Of a stretch of DNA of 64,000 bases, positions 36,023 through 43,759 are shown piece by piece. The stretch comes from Brevundimonas sp. (GTDB taxonomy: Bacteria > Pseudomonadota > Alphaproteobacteria > Caulobacterales > Caulobacteraceae), in NCBI RefSeq assembly GCF_003248455.1, contig NZ_QFNM01000004.1:62001-126000 (forward strand), in the 5' to 3' direction. The notes under the pieces were generated by a model, which had not been told where the DNA came from, made no database searches, and saw nothing but the letters and a program-made list of their open reading frames with translations. A program made the position numbers and the translations under genes. Position 1 is the stretch's first letter. Every line of letters starts with the position of its first letter.

Positions 36023-36664
36023 CTACTTGGCCAGTTCGGCGTCTATCGCCGTGGACAGATCGGCCAGGCTGGCGCCCTCGCCGCCAGGGGTCAGGACCTG
36101 CTGGTCGTTGACGTAGAAAGCCGGGGTGCCGGTCACGCCCTGGGTGCGGGCGAACTGGACGCGCTTCTCCATGGCGGCGACGGCGTCCTTGTCGGTGACG
36201 CAGTCGTTGAACTGCTGCTCGGACAGGCCGGCGGCCTGGGCGGTGCGAAGCAGCCAGTCGCGCGGCGAGGAGGTCAGCATCTCCTGCTGGGTGGCCATCA
36301 GCTGGTGAACCACATCGAAATATTTGTCCGGGCCGGCGCAGCGGGCGACCAGGAAGCCGGCGGTGGCGGCGTCGACCGGCGGGGTCGGCAGTTCGCGGAA
36401 AACGTAGCGCACCTTGTTGGTGTCGACATATTTGGCCTTGAAGGCCGGCCAGGTGTTCTTCTGCCACAGGGCGCAGTGGGGGCATGTGACCGAGGCGTAT
36501 TCGACCACCGTGACCTTGGCGCCTTCCGGCGCGCCCAGCGCCATGTCGCCTTCGGCCGCGCCCTTGGCGCCGCCGCAGGCGGCCAGAGCCATGGTGGCCA
36601 GGGCGGCGCCGGTGATGGCCGCGCGGCGGCTCATGCGGGCGAAGCGGGATTCAGTCTGGGCCAT
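36023..36664 (-). CDS. DsbA-like thioredoxin-fold lipoprotein
   Basis: 213 residues. An Arg-rich N-terminus (SRRAAITGAALATMALAACGG) ends in a lipobox-like LAAC, so it is probably anchored to a membrane. The active site is SVTCPHCALWQ and the cis-Pro loop GVTGTPAFYVND. It is a paralogue of the next gene. Either Met1 or Met11 could be the start. A GAAC-N7-GAAC motif lies 64 bp upstream. Confidence 0.9.
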   Translation of the reverse strand: MAQTESRFARMSRRAAITGAALATMALAACGGAKGAAEGDMALGAPEGAKVTVVEYASVTCPHCALWQKNTWPAFKAKYVDTNKVRYVFRELPTPPVDAATAGFLVARCAGPDKYFDVVHQLMATQQEMLTSSPRDWLLRTAQAAGLSEQQFNDCVTDKDAVAAMEKRVQFARTQGVTGTPAFYVNDQQVLTPGGEGASLADLSTAIDAELAK

Positions 36665-36727
36665 GGGGCTTCCTCGATCGGATCGTTGGCGAAGGGTGGC
36701 GCGATTCCCCCGGAACGGCGCAATCCT

Positions 36728-36742
36728 GAACTAGTCGAGAAC
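36728..36742 (-). promoter_or_regulatory. LexA-type box upstream of a DsbA-like gene
   Basis: GAACTAGTCGAGAAC is a GAAC-N7-GAAC direct repeat; on the coding strand it reads GTTC-N7-GTTC, the alphaproteobacterial LexA consensus. It is in the 96-bp gap upstream of the DsbA-like lipoprotein gene. The link to SOS is only inferred, and roughly one such match is expected by chance in a window of this size. Confidence 0.3.
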
Positions 36743-36760
36743 AGGTGCGGCGAAGTTTTG

Positions 36761-37312
36761 TCAATCCTGCCCTTCGGCGCGTGAAAGCGCGGCCCGGCCC
36801 AGCAGCGCCAGGGCCGCGCGCAGTTCGTCGGGGGCCGAGGCGATGGAGGCGGCCAGGTCGGCCTCCGCCTGGGCGGGCAGGGGCGGCGGCTTGGCGCTGC
36901 GCCTGGGGCGAGCGGCGGCCTCTTTCAATGGGGCGACGGGGCCTTGGGCGATGCGCAGCCGATCCACCGACCCGGCGCCGAGGAACAGATTGACGCGGGC
37001 CAAGATGTCCTCGGACTGATGCTGGACCAGAAGGGCCGCGGCGCCGGCGACGCGCAGCTCCAGCACGCCGGGCTGGCCGCCCTTGCCCTTGGTCAGCTTC
37101 TGCGGCCGGGTGACGCGGGCCAGGCGGTCGCCGACGATCTCGCGCCAGCGGGGCTCCAGGGCGGCGGCGCCGCGCCCGAACTGCTCGTCCAGCTTCTTGA
37201 TCAGAGGCGTCAGCGCCTTGCCGGCGCGCGGCGCGGGACGCGGCGCCGGGCGGGTGCGGCGGCGAGACAGGATCTCGCGGACCTCGGCGTCTGTGGGCAG
37301 GGTGCGGCGCAT
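36761..37312 (-). CDS. DUF721 / DciA-like protein
   Basis: 183 residues. The conserved DUF721 core has LDEQFGRGAAALEPRWREIVGD, VTRPQKLTKGKGG and VLELRVAGAAALLVQHQSEDILARVN. Relatives (DciA) help load the replicative helicase DnaB in bacteria that lack DnaC. The C-terminal tail is Ala/Pro/Arg-rich. Start at 37312 gives MRRTLPTDAE; only 21 bp separate it from the divergent mutY start, so the promoters must overlap the coding regions or the mRNAs are nearly leaderless. Confidence 0.85.
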   Translation of the reverse strand: MRRTLPTDAEVREILSRRRTRPAPRPAPRAGKALTPLIKKLDEQFGRGAAALEPRWREIVGDRLARVTRPQKLTKGKGGQPGVLELRVAGAAALLVQHQSEDILARVNLFLGAGSVDRLRIAQGPVAPLKEAAARPRRSAKPPPLPAQAEADLAASIASAPDELRAALALLGRAALSRAEGQD

Positions 37313-37333
37313 GGGCCTATATAGCGCGATCCC

Positions 37334-38371
37334 ATGCCTGACGTCTCTCCCGACATCGTCTTCGTCCGCTCCCGGCTGCTGGCCTGGTACGACGCCCATG
37401 CGCGCAGCCTGCCTTGGCGGGCGACGGCGGGGGCGGCGCGGACCGAACCCTATCGCGTGTGGCTGTCCGAGGTGATGCTGCAGCAGACCACGGTGCCGCA
37501 CGCCACGCCCTATTTCCACGCCTTCACAACGCGCTGGCCCAGGGTCGAGGATTTGGCGGCGGCCGAGGACGCCGAGGTGATGGCCGCCTGGGCGGGGCTG
37601 GGCTACTATGCCCGCGCTCGCAACCTGCTGGCCTGCGCGCGAGCGGTGGCGGGCAGGCATGGCGGCGTGTTTCCCGATACGGAGGCGGGGCTGCTGGCCC
37701 TGCCGGGGGTGGGCGCCTACACCGCCGCCGCCGTCGCCGCCATCGCATTCGACCGGGCGGCCAATGTGGTCGACGGCAATGTGGAACGGGTCATGGCGCG
37801 GCTGTTCGCGGTCGACGCCCCGGTTCCGGCCGCGCGGCCGGAGTTGCGGCGGTTGGCGGGGCTGTTCGTCACGGACGAGCGGCCGGGCGACTGGGCTCAG
37901 GCGTTGATGGACCTGGGGGCGACCGTCTGCCGACCCAAGTCGCCGGACTGCGCCATCTGTCCCGTCTCCGACCAATGCCGGGGTCTGGCGACGGGAGAGC
38001 CGACGCGGTTTCCGGTCAAGGCGAAGAAGGCGGACCGGCCGCGGCGCCGGGGCCTGGCCTATGTGCTGTTCGACCGCGACGGCCGGGTGGCGGTCCAGAC
38101 GCGGCCGGGCAAGGGGCTGCTGGGTGGCATGCTGGGCCTGCCGACCAGCGACTGGACCGCCGAGGAGCCCTCAGGTCAGCCGCCCGTCCCAGCCGACTGG
38201 CGCACGGCCGGGGCGGTGGAGCACGTCTTCACCCACTTCAGCCTGACCTTGACCGTCCTGGTCGCGCAGGTCCAGTCGGCCGACGACGCCTGGCGCTGGA
38301 TGGCGCCCGAGGCCGCCCGCGCCGCCCTGCCGACCGTCTTCGCCAAGGCGCTGGACCGGGCCTTGTCTTGA
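37334..38371 (+). CDS. mutY: A/G-specific adenine glycosylase MutY
   Basis: 345 residues. MutY removes adenine mispaired with 8-oxoguanine. The catalytic Glu is in SEVMLQQTTV, the helix-hairpin-helix GLGYYARARNLL with LPGVGAYTAAAVAAIAFD supplies the catalytic Asp, and the 4Fe-4S cluster ligands are C-X6-C-X2-C-X5-C in CRPKSPDCAICPVSDQC. The C-terminal NUDIX-like domain has GKGLLGGMLGLPTS and VFTHFSLTL. It diverges from the DUF721 gene. In relatives it neighbours ccrM; here ccrM is far away. Confidence 0.96.
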   Translation: MPDVSPDIVFVRSRLLAWYDAHARSLPWRATAGAARTEPYRVWLSEVMLQQTTVPHATPYFHAFTTRWPRVEDLAAAEDAEVMAAWAGLGYYARARNLLACARAVAGRHGGVFPDTEAGLLALPGVGAYTAAAVAAIAFDRAANVVDGNVERVMARLFAVDAPVPAARPELRRLAGLFVTDERPGDWAQALMDLGATVCRPKSPDCAICPVSDQCRGLATGEPTRFPVKAKKADRPRRRGLAYVLFDRDGRVAVQTRPGKGLLGGMLGLPTSDWTAEEPSGQPPVPADWRTAGAVEHVFTHFSLTLTVLVAQVQSADDAWRWMAPEAARAALPTVFAKALDRALS

Positions 38372-38460
38372 ACCCCCAAGAGCGCCGAGAAGGTTTCCAC
38401 CACCATCCGCTTTGACGCCAGATATTCTGGCCGCGTTCAAACACGGCGGCGCAGACGCCT

Positions 38461-39051
38461 TTGGTCGCCCAGAGTCTGGACCAGGCCTACGCCATCGTCG
38501 ATTTCCAGACTTCGCGCTCAGGCCGCGACATCGCCCAGACGCTGCAAAGCCACCTGGCCCGTCAGGACGTGACGGTCGCGGTCCGCAACCAGGCCGTCGC
38601 CCGGATTCCCCGCGCGCCGGGACGCTTCACCCTGGTCGATCCGGCGGCCCCCGGCGGGTTCGGTCTGGAAGGCCCGACGACGCGCGCCCCGGCCGGCTGG
38701 CTGCGCCCTGTGCGCGCCGCGGTCTGCGACGGCGCCAGCTGGCGCGCCGATGTCGCTCCTCGCCGCCCGGGCCGCCTCGAGCAACGCTACACCCTGTGTC
38801 TGTTCCCCTATCGCGACGGGCGGCGTCGGGGACACCAGTTGGACATCTACGCCGCCACCGTGTTTCACGGCGACCAGGGCGCCGTCGCCCCGCCCCTCGA
38901 CGCAGAAACGCCAGAGACCTTCATGCGCGGCGCGGTCCAGGCGATCGAGCATCTGACGCGCGTGCGGGGCGTCTGGATCGAGCATCGCAAGGCTGACCGC
39001 GACCGCCCCTTCACCCAGGGCGACGACGCGCTTTCCGCCCAAACTCAATAG
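38461..39051 (+). CDS. Unknown 196-residue protein, possible frameshifted N-terminus
   Basis: Not recognised. Codon third positions are strongly GC and the plus strand reads as coding. Segments include YAIVDFQTSRSGRDIAQTLQ, VRNQAVARIPRAPGRFTLV and LDIYAATVFHGDQGAV. The frame here can start only at a TTG (38461) with no ribosome-binding site. A second frame starting at TTG 38412 reads MTPDILAAFKHGGADA and joins smoothly to this frame if one T is removed from the TTT at 38459-38461, so a one-base insertion is suspected. Either way the 5' end is uncertain. It lies between mutY and the autotransporter, sharing a hairpin region at its 3' end. Confidence 0.6.
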   Translation: MVAQSLDQAYAIVDFQTSRSGRDIAQTLQSHLARQDVTVAVRNQAVARIPRAPGRFTLVDPAAPGGFGLEGPTTRAPAGWLRPVRAAVCDGASWRADVAPRRPGRLEQRYTLCLFPYRDGRRRGHQLDIYAATVFHGDQGAVAPPLDAETPETFMRGAVQAIEHLTRVRGVWIEHRKADRDRPFTQGDDALSAQTQ

Positions 39052-39078
39052 CCAAGCTCTGGAGCCCTGAACGCAATC

Positions 39079-39105
39079 GCGCCCCCGGCCCATGACCGGA
39101 GGCGC
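39079..39105 (-). terminator. Terminator hairpin after the autotransporter
   Basis: A 10-bp stem (one U.G pair) with a 7-nt loop lies 14 bp past the autotransporter stop and 27 bp past the end of the unknown plus-strand gene, so it may stop both convergent transcripts. No strong T-run is present. Confidence 0.5.
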
Positions 39106-39118
39106 GACTGGCTTCGGA

Positions 39119-42100
39119 TCAGAACTTGACGCTGAATCGTCCGAAAATGCGATTGTCGTAGTACTCGTCCTTGTACAGGCCGGTATAGCCCATCTCGAAC
39201 GCCGTCCGTTCGCTCGCCTGGATGTTGAAGGACAAGCCGCCTGAGACCACGTCGTCGCCGGGGTTGGCCCCTTGGATCAGGAAGCGCGGGCCATCGGCGA
39301 AGGCGGCGTCGAACACCGGACCGTCGCCGTTCAGATCGTGGGTGTAGGCCAGGTGGGTCACGGCCGACAGGCGCGGCCGGCCCTGGCCGCCCGCAAGCAC
39401 GGTGCGGGTGCGGAAGCCGGCCGTCAGCAGATCGGCCTTCTGCTTCACCTTGCCGGACAGGGCGGCGTCTCCGCCCGTCTCGGCGACATCGGCGTCGTAT
39501 TCGACATGGCTGTAGGCGCCATAGGGTTCGAACACCGTGGCGCCGACCGCGCGGCTCCAGGACACCTCGCCATAGGCCTGCCAGACGTCGCCGTCATAGT
39601 CGCCGACCAGGGCGTTGGAGAAGGCGTTCAGCTGGGCCGTGCGATCGGTGCGGACATCGGCGTTGGCCCACGATCCACCCAGGCGGATCTGGAAGTCGCC
39701 GACGCCGGCGCCGCCATAAACGCCGATCTGTTCGCTGTTGACCCGCCCCGTCGAGCGCAGACGCGGCGAACGCAGTTCGGAGCGGGTTTCACCCAAGGCG
39801 ACGCCGATGTGCAGATCGTCCGACAGCGCCTTGTCGGCCCCGACCATATAACCCGAGGATTCGCTGCGGAAGCTGGCGACGCCGTCGTGCGACGAACCCC
39901 GACCGTCGCCATAGACGCCGCTGCCCCAGACCGAGACGCCGTTGCCGACATAGGTCTGGCCGCCTTCGCCGCCACCACGATCCGACATGGCCTCGCGGAT
40001 CGTGCGCGTGTCCGACACGGCCAGGCCGCCGAGCGAGGCGTGCACCTCGCCGGTCAGCCCGCCGAGCGCCCCTTGAACAGCCGGAACGCTGGCATCCAAC
40101 AGGGCGTTCTCCAGCGACAGGTCGCGATTGGCGCCGGCGGTGTTGTTGATCATGGCGTCCAGGGCGCCGCCGACCGAGGTCTGGTTCGGATTGCCGCCCA
40201 GCGAAGCCACGGTCACGTCGTTGCGCCGCACCGTCAGCACCACCCCGTTCGTCGAATAGGTCAGCACCGGCGCCAGGAAGGCCAGATCGCTCTGAGCCCC
40301 CGTGAAGGTCCCGGTCACGGCGCCCGTCGAGTTGATGATGTTCATGCGTGTGCGCAGATTCCACTCGCCGTTGTCGGCCTTCAGAATGACCTGCCCGCCG
40401 TCGATGCGGGTCGCCCCGCCTACATTCAGGCGCGAATAGGCCCCGCCGTTCACGCTGGACCGTATCCACAGGAAGGAGCCGGGCTTGAAGTTCACATCGC
40501 CCGCCACCGTCAGGGTTCCGAACGGATTGGCGCCGTCGCCGGGCGAGACGACCCCGCCGCTTTCCGCCGTCAGGTTCAGCAAGCGGCCCGTGCCGCCGAT
40601 CATGCCGACGCCGCCGACCGTGGCGCTGGAGCGCAGCAGGCTGCCGTTGACGGTCAGGAGGCCGCCCTCGACCCGCGTCGGACCGCTGTAGTCGTTGGCG
40701 CCCGTCAGGATCAGCTGCCCGCCGCCCTTCTTGACCAGGCCGCCGATGTCGGCGCCGAAGTTGACCAGAACCTCGGGCGAATAGCGGTCGCGCGCATCGC
40801 CGATGTTGTTGCTCCAGATATCGACCGTGCCCACGGCGACGGTGACGTCGCGGGTGTCGCGAAGCGCCGTCGGGCCGCGCAGGGCCACGTCCATCTGCGG
40901 CGCGCCCCAGCCCGAGCGCAAGTCGACGCCCGGCGTATCCAGGTCCCTGGAGCTGGACACCAGAATATCCGAGATCAGGGCCGTCGAATATTCCGGGAAG
41001 TTCTCCATCAGCAGGGCGCCGAAGCCCGAGATGTTCGGCGCCGCCATCGAGGTGCCGGTGTAGGCCGCATAACCCGCGCCGGTGTAGTCGATGTACTGAC
41101 CCAGCACGCGCTGCAGTTCGGCGTCGGCGTACTCCAGCACGGCCCGGGAGAAGGCCGGCGTCAGGATCGCCATGTTGTTGGTCGAGGTCAGCAGTTGGCC
41201 AAGGATCGAGGTGAAGCCGTCCGGGTCGCCCAGCCGCGCGCCCGAGATCAGGGTGATGGCCGCCGCCTGCCGGCCGACCTCGCGCCGCGCCGCCTCCTCG
41301 TCGAAGTTCGCCCCGCCGGCCTGACGGGCGGCCAGATAGTTGTTCAGGACGCCCAGGAATTGGTTGATCGAGGCGTTCTGCAGGGCGGAAACCGTAGTGG
41401 CCGAATACAAACCCGCATAGTTGGCCCGGGGATACAGCGCGAGGATGCCCCGCCAGTCCATTTCATAGGCCGGCACGGACGAGACGACGGCCGAACCCGG
41501 CCCGGCGACGCACCAGGTCGCCGTCTGGCCGCAGAAGCTGGTCGAGGGATCGGCGGCGGTGAAGCTCGAATAGTTGGCGACCGACAGCCAGTTGGAGCGC
41601 AGGCGCGGGTCCGACAGCGGCGCCGCCGCGTCGATGCTGGCGTGCACGCCATAGCCGTTGCCGGCCGAGAAGACGACCAGCACGTCGTTGTCCAGCACCG
41701 GCTTGTAGTAATCGCCGTAGTTGCGGTTGAAGGACGCCAGCACCGTCGGCAGCGAGGCGTTGAACGGCAGGGTGGTCGAGCTGCCCCAGCTGTTGTTGAT
41801 GATCCGCACCTCGCCCGTGTTGGCCAGGTCGACGATGTTCTGGTTCTGGGTGGCGACGATCTTGCCGTCGATGATGGCGTCCTTGTACCAGAGGAAGTCG
41901 CCGGCCGAGAAGTTGGCGGTGGCGGCGTACAGCTTGGCGTTAAAGGCGTTGCCGAACATCGGCTGGCCCGCCACCCGATCGCCCGCGATGGTGCCGGAGA
42001 CGTGGGTGCCGTGGCCTTCCCACTGGCGACGCGGATTGATCATGCCGTCATTGCCGTAACCGGCGACCACCTGGGTGTGCAGGCCCGTGACCTTGCCCGG

Positions 42101-42415
42101 CGATCCGAACAGCGGGTGGGCCATGTAGACACCCGCGTCATTGACCCCGACCGTCTGTCCCCGCCCGGTCAGCCCCATGGCGTAGGCGTGCTCCAGCCCC
42201 AGAAAGGCTTTGGAATAATCGACCGAGAATTGCGCGTCGGTCCGCCACGACGCCAGCGCCGTCTGATAGTTGGTCGTGCGCGTCCCGTTGGCCATGTAGA
42301 ATCCGCCCGCAGGCGGCGTGGGCGCGGTCGCCGTCTGGGCGCTCGCCGCCGTTCCCGCCAGCATGGCCACGCCGGCCGTCGCGGCCAGAAGGCCGAGTTT
42401 GAAACTGAAAGCCAC
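39119..42415 (-). CDS. Subtilisin-type autotransporter serine protease
   Basis: 1098 residues. A signal peptide (MAFSFKLGLLAATAGVAMLAGTAASA) precedes an S8 peptidase domain with Asp in VGVNDAGVYMAH (about residue 94), His in GHGTHVSGTIAG (about 135) and Ser in YTGTSMAAPNISG (about 453). It is followed by an autotransporter passenger repeat (GGLVKKGGGQLILTGANDYSG) and a C-terminal beta-barrel of about 280 residues ending in RIFGRFSVKF. It is therefore secreted by the type V route, the passenger passing to the cell surface. The substrate is unknown. It has its own 168-bp upstream gap and lies next to ftsW. Confidence 0.93.
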   Translation of the reverse strand: MAFSFKLGLLAATAGVAMLAGTAASAQTATAPTPPAGGFYMANGTRTTNYQTALASWRTDAQFSVDYSKAFLGLEHAYAMGLTGRGQTVGVNDAGVYMAHPLFGSPGKVTGLHTQVVAGYGNDGMINPRRQWEGHGTHVSGTIAGDRVAGQPMFGNAFNAKLYAATANFSAGDFLWYKDAIIDGKIVATQNQNIVDLANTGEVRIINNSWGSSTTLPFNASLPTVLASFNRNYGDYYKPVLDNDVLVVFSAGNGYGVHASIDAAAPLSDPRLRSNWLSVANYSSFTAADPSTSFCGQTATWCVAGPGSAVVSSVPAYEMDWRGILALYPRANYAGLYSATTVSALQNASINQFLGVLNNYLAARQAGGANFDEEAARREVGRQAAAITLISGARLGDPDGFTSILGQLLTSTNNMAILTPAFSRAVLEYADAELQRVLGQYIDYTGAGYAAYTGTSMAAPNISGFGALLMENFPEYSTALISDILVSSSRDLDTPGVDLRSGWGAPQMDVALRGPTALRDTRDVTVAVGTVDIWSNNIGDARDRYSPEVLVNFGADIGGLVKKGGGQLILTGANDYSGPTRVEGGLLTVNGSLLRSSATVGGVGMIGGTGRLLNLTAESGGVVSPGDGANPFGTLTVAGDVNFKPGSFLWIRSSVNGGAYSRLNVGGATRIDGGQVILKADNGEWNLRTRMNIINSTGAVTGTFTGAQSDLAFLAPVLTYSTNGVVLTVRRNDVTVASLGGNPNQTSVGGALDAMINNTAGANRDLSLENALLDASVPAVQGALGGLTGEVHASLGGLAVSDTRTIREAMSDRGGGEGGQTYVGNGVSVWGSGVYGDGRGSSHDGVASFRSESSGYMVGADKALSDDLHIGVALGETRSELRSPRLRSTGRVNSEQIGVYGGAGVGDFQIRLGGSWANADVRTDRTAQLNAFSNALVGDYDGDVWQAYGEVSWSRAVGATVFEPYGAYSHVEYDADVAETGGDAALSGKVKQKADLLTAGFRTRTVLAGGQGRPRLSAVTHLAYTHDLNGDGPVFDAAFADGPRFLIQGANPGDDVVSGGLSFNIQASERTAFEMGYTGLYKDEYYDNRIFGRFSVKF

Positions 42416-42583
42416 TATAAGTCCCCCTACGGCATCCGCCGAACGCTTAAGCTTGCAACCCCACGGCGCAATTCAGACGCGTAATCGGCACGTCCGACCG
42501 CCATTCGTCAACCACATTTCAGCCACAAGCCATTCCGTCGCATCATCTTTACGGGGACGAATCCCAAAGCTGGGAAGCGCGGT

Positions 42584-43759
42584 TCAGATCAGGCGTCGGC
42601 CCATCGCCAGACTGGCGCCGGGCTCGTAGGCGCCGGGGCGGCGGCGGGTCAGGGCCAGGGCGAAGCCCATGGTCAGGCCCATGGCCAGCATGGAGGAGCC
42701 GCCGTAGCTGATGAAGGGCAGCGTCATCCCCTTGGTCGGAATCAGGTTCAGGTTCACCGCCACATTGATGCAGGCCTGAAGGCCGATCAGCATGAACAGG
42801 CCCGCCGACGCCGTCTGTTCGAACGGGTCGGTCAGCTTCATGGCCCGACGCATGCCCCGGATGACGATGAAGGCGTAAAGGCCGATCATCGCCAGGCTGA
42901 GCACCAGGCCGAACTCTTCGGCGCCGACCGAATAGATGAAGTCGGTGTGCAGGTCGGGCACCCGGCGCTTCATCACCCCCTCGCCGACGCCGCGTCCCAA
43001 GAGGCCGCCCGCGCGAATCGCCTCCGACGCGCTGTCGATCTGGTGGGTGTCGGTGGTCTCGGGCGAGAAGAAGCGGCTGAGGCGGTCGCGCATATGGCCG
43101 AAGACGAAATACAGCGACACCAGACCCGCCATGCCCAGGCTGGCCAGGACCGCCATCCATTTGAACGGCACCCCGGCCATGAAGAAGACGGCCATGAAGG
43201 TGGTGGTGATCAGCAGCGTCTGGCCGATGTCCGGCTGGATCAGCAGCAGACAGACCGTCAGGGCGTAGAAGCCGAATGCAATGGTGACGCCGGGCACGCC
43301 CTGGCCCTTCTGCGCCTCGGCGAACATCCAGGCGGCGAAGACGATCAGGCCGGGCTTGGCGAACTCGGACGGCTGAAGGCTGAACGGCCCCAGATTCACC
43401 CAGCGCGCGGCGCCCTTGACCGTATCGCCGATGAACGGCAGGGCCGCCATGACGACGATGGCGCCGAACAGGGCCAGGACGGCGATGCGCCGCACCCCCC
43501 GCGGCGACATCAGGGAGGTCGTCAGCATGACCATCAGGCCGACGCCGGCGAAGACCATCATCCGCCAGGAATAGTGGAAGGGATCGGTGATCGATTCATC
43601 GGCCAGGATGGCCGCCGGGCTGGAGGCGAAGCTGAGCGACACCCCCAGCGCCATCAGCGCCAGGGCCGCGCCCAGCAAGCCGCGATCCACGGTCCAGAAC
43701 CAGCGCGCGATCAGGCTCTGGTCGTTGCGGGAGAAGGCGGGGGTGTAGTGGGCGCTCAT
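42584..43759 (-). CDS. ftsW: Cell division protein FtsW
   Basis: 391 residues. FtsW is the SEDS-family septal glycan polymerase working with FtsI. There are about ten membrane segments. The conserved GAARWVNLGPFSLQPSEFAK and the C-terminal NLNLIPTKGMTLPFISYGGSSM are seen. It starts inside the end of murD by an ATGA overlap and is the last gene of this dcw block. In other clusters murG and murC follow; here the next DNA is the autotransporter gene. Confidence 0.96.
   Translation of the reverse strand: MSAHYTPAFSRNDQSLIARWFWTVDRGLLGAALALMALGVSLSFASSPAAILADESITDPFHYSWRMMVFAGVGLMVMLTTSLMSPRGVRRIAVLALFGAIVVMAALPFIGDTVKGAARWVNLGPFSLQPSEFAKPGLIVFAAWMFAEAQKGQGVPGVTIAFGFYALTVCLLLIQPDIGQTLLITTTFMAVFFMAGVPFKWMAVLASLGMAGLVSLYFVFGHMRDRLSRFFSPETTDTHQIDSASEAIRAGGLLGRGVGEGVMKRRVPDLHTDFIYSVGAEEFGLVLSLAMIGLYAFIVIRGMRRAMKLTDPFEQTASAGLFMLIGLQACINVAVNLNLIPTKGMTLPFISYGGSSMLAMGLTMGFALALTRRRPGAYEPGASLAMGRRLI

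Noticed and set aside
38518..39093. A 191-residue minus-strand frame opposite the unknown gene at 38461.
   Set aside because: Third codon positions are GC-rich in the plus frame, and the minus protein looks like mirror translation.
39272..42484. A 1070-residue open frame on the plus strand opposite the autotransporter.
   Set aside because: Antisense shadow of the subtilisin autotransporter; the minus-strand protein has signal peptide, catalytic triad and barrel.
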